A DNA stretch of 64,000 bases, from contig JAKMXF010000343.1 of assembly GCA_024704765.1 (NCBI GenBank), positions 1 through 64,000 of the forward strand. Direction: 5' to 3'. The position numbers were made by a program, and so were the translations under genes. The stretch is from Oopsacas minuta (taxonomy: Eukaryota; Porifera; Hexactinellida; Lyssacinosida; Leucopsacidae). The notes beneath the pieces are model-generated. The model ran no database searches. It worked only from the letters and a program-made list of their open reading frames with translations, and was not told where the DNA came from. Positions 63,002 through 64,000 of this stretch are shown one piece after another. How positions within the stretch are numbered: the first letter of the stretch is position 1; every line of letters starts with the position of its first letter.

Positions 63002-63859
63002 ATGGCGTCACAATTCTACCCTACCAAACCGGTGTTCTTTTCTCTGACAGAATCCTATAAAGTGTCAGAGAGCCACTTCACACCTCGGCTTGACGAATAC
63101 TTCTCAGAGAGATTACGTCATCTGTTGGGGATAGAGACAGCTACACTTGTCCGTAGTGACTACATGGATCTGCAACCAGAACTAAGTCCAGAAGCGAGAC
63201 AAACCCTCTTGAATTGGATCATGAAGGTACACTTTGCTTACCAGTTGTCCCCACAGACTCTCTTCTTATCTGTTCGTCTTCTAGACCGCTTCTTGTCGGT
63301 GGAACAAGTCCAAGTGGAGGAGGTACAGCTGTTGGGAATGTCATGTCTCTTGATTGCCTCTAAGATGGAGGATACTCTCCCTCTCTCCACTCGTGATCTG
63401 TGTCTCTGTGTGGGTGACTACTGCTCAGTTAATGACATCATAATAGCAGAGAGGAACATCCTCTGTGTCCTGGACTACACGACAACTCTACCTTCCTCAC
63501 TCAGCTTCTACGAGATGATGATACAAACCCTCTCTCCTGCCACAAACACAAACTTGTATTTCCTAGCTAGATACTTTCTAGAACTTCTGATCTACGATCA
63601 GACAGGAGCTCTCTCGATTCGTCCGTCTCTCCAAGCAGCGGCCTGCGTGTCTCGTGCTGTGGAGATGACACAGTCGAACGGAGAGAACTGGTGTCCCTCT
63701 GTCTCGTTTGGAGTAACGCCAGAAGAAGTACTCGTGTGTAAGGAACATTTATTGACTGTCTACATGACTGCTATGACTACTAAGAATCACCCAGTTAGAC
63801 TTAAATTCTCCTCTAGTGCTTATCAAGGTATAGCTCTATCTCTTTCTTATACAGTTTAA
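63002..63859 (+). CDS. Short A/B-type cyclin, single exon
   Basis: 285 residues, ATG 63002. The N-terminal cyclin box starts early (about residue 50): YMDLQPELSPEARQTLLNWI matches Y-M-x2-Q-P/S-x-L..R-x2-L-x-W, then LFLSVRLLDRFLSVEQVQ, LQLLGMSCLLIASKMEDTLP. The second fold runs from about 170. The end RLKFSSSAYQGIALSLSY matches the C-terminus of cyclin A (KYKNSKYHGVSLL). The N-terminus is only about 50 residues and contains no RxxL-x4-N destruction box, so APC/C-driven turnover through a D-box is not expected. Codons are richer in C and G (ctc, ctg, tct) than neighbouring genes. Cyclin A versus B cannot be settled. It ends about 140 bp from the window edge. Confidence 0.88.
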   Translation: MASQFYPTKPVFFSLTESYKVSESHFTPRLDEYFSERLRHLLGIETATLVRSDYMDLQPELSPEARQTLLNWIMKVHFAYQLSPQTLFLSVRLLDRFLSVEQVQVEEVQLLGMSCLLIASKMEDTLPLSTRDLCLCVGDYCSVNDIIIAERNILCVLDYTTTLPSSLSFYEMMIQTLSPATNTNLYFLARYFLELLIYDQTGALSIRPSLQAAACVSRAVEMTQSNGENWCPSVSFGVTPEEVLVCKEHLLTVYMTAMTTKNHPVRLKFSSSAYQGIALSLSYTV

Positions 63860-64000
63860 TACACACACACACACGCACACACATTTGTATAGTTTATTGT
63901 ACTGTGCATTATTTGTATATTTGTATTCACAATAATTATATATATTAACGAACATTAATTTATCATATTTTCACACTTTGCACGATTAGTTAATAACCAC
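63860..64000. other. 3' flank of the cyclin gene
   Basis: Begins with a short (ac)n repeat (63871-63890). AATAA-like sequences follow, but no specific polyadenylation site is claimed. Confidence 0.3.

Overview
The window is animal nuclear DNA. It is AT-rich and gene-dense. Many genes have short introns with GT..AG borders, and the gene set is metazoan: TRAF-type zinc-finger proteins, mitoguardin, MKS1, RCBTB, an adhesion GPCR with LRR and EGF repeats, a CDK4/6-like kinase, CHIC2 and arfaptin. Large intronless coding exons, compact spacing and lineage-expanded families (TRAF-like, NHL, orphan 7TM) suggest an early-branching animal such as a sponge. That placement is inference; no species-level marker was seen. 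Exon borders below were deduced by hand from splice consensus, reading phase and family similarity. They are not transcript-supported.

Left part (1-8.3 kb): a cluster of four TRAF-like genes. Copies 1 (+) and 2 (-) meet tail to tail at a single N (1687), and both lack their C-terminal halves. Copy 3 (+) has an early frameshift. Copy 4 (+) is intact. The upstream regions of copies 2 and 4 are inverted duplicates. A 36-37 bp minisatellite, an H2A.Z gene, an orphan membrane protein and a cytochrome b561 gene follow (8.4-12.9 kb).

Middle (13-33 kb): a six-exon sphingosine kinase (-) with an apparent GA-AG first intron; a divergent five-exon orphan gene (+); MKS1 (-); syntaxin-6 (-), whose 2.9 kb first intron holds an opposite-strand NHL-repeat gene; RCBTB (-); a secreted metallo-beta-lactamase-fold protein (+); and a CDK4/6-like kinase (-) that diverges from an Ig/FN3-like receptor (+).

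Right part (37-64 kb): a repeat-rich 3.5 kb tract (ATTCG satellite, fold-back, TIR element, 51 bp minisatellite); mitoguardin (+); two convergent paralogous seven-pass membrane proteins; UBR7 (+); a giant intronless adhesion GPCR (+) with one 28 bp frame-breaking deletion; a bHLH plus HMG-box-like protein (-) that resembles MEIOSIN/BHMG1 in layout; CHIC2 (+); arfaptin (+); and a short A/B-type cyclin (+).

Several small TIR elements are scattered through introns and spacers. The commonest is a Tigger/pogo-like MITE flanked by TA. The genes do not form one pathway. STX6, arfaptin and CHIC2 are all linked to Golgi/endosome trafficking, and the CDK and cyclin to the cell cycle, but their co-location looks incidental.
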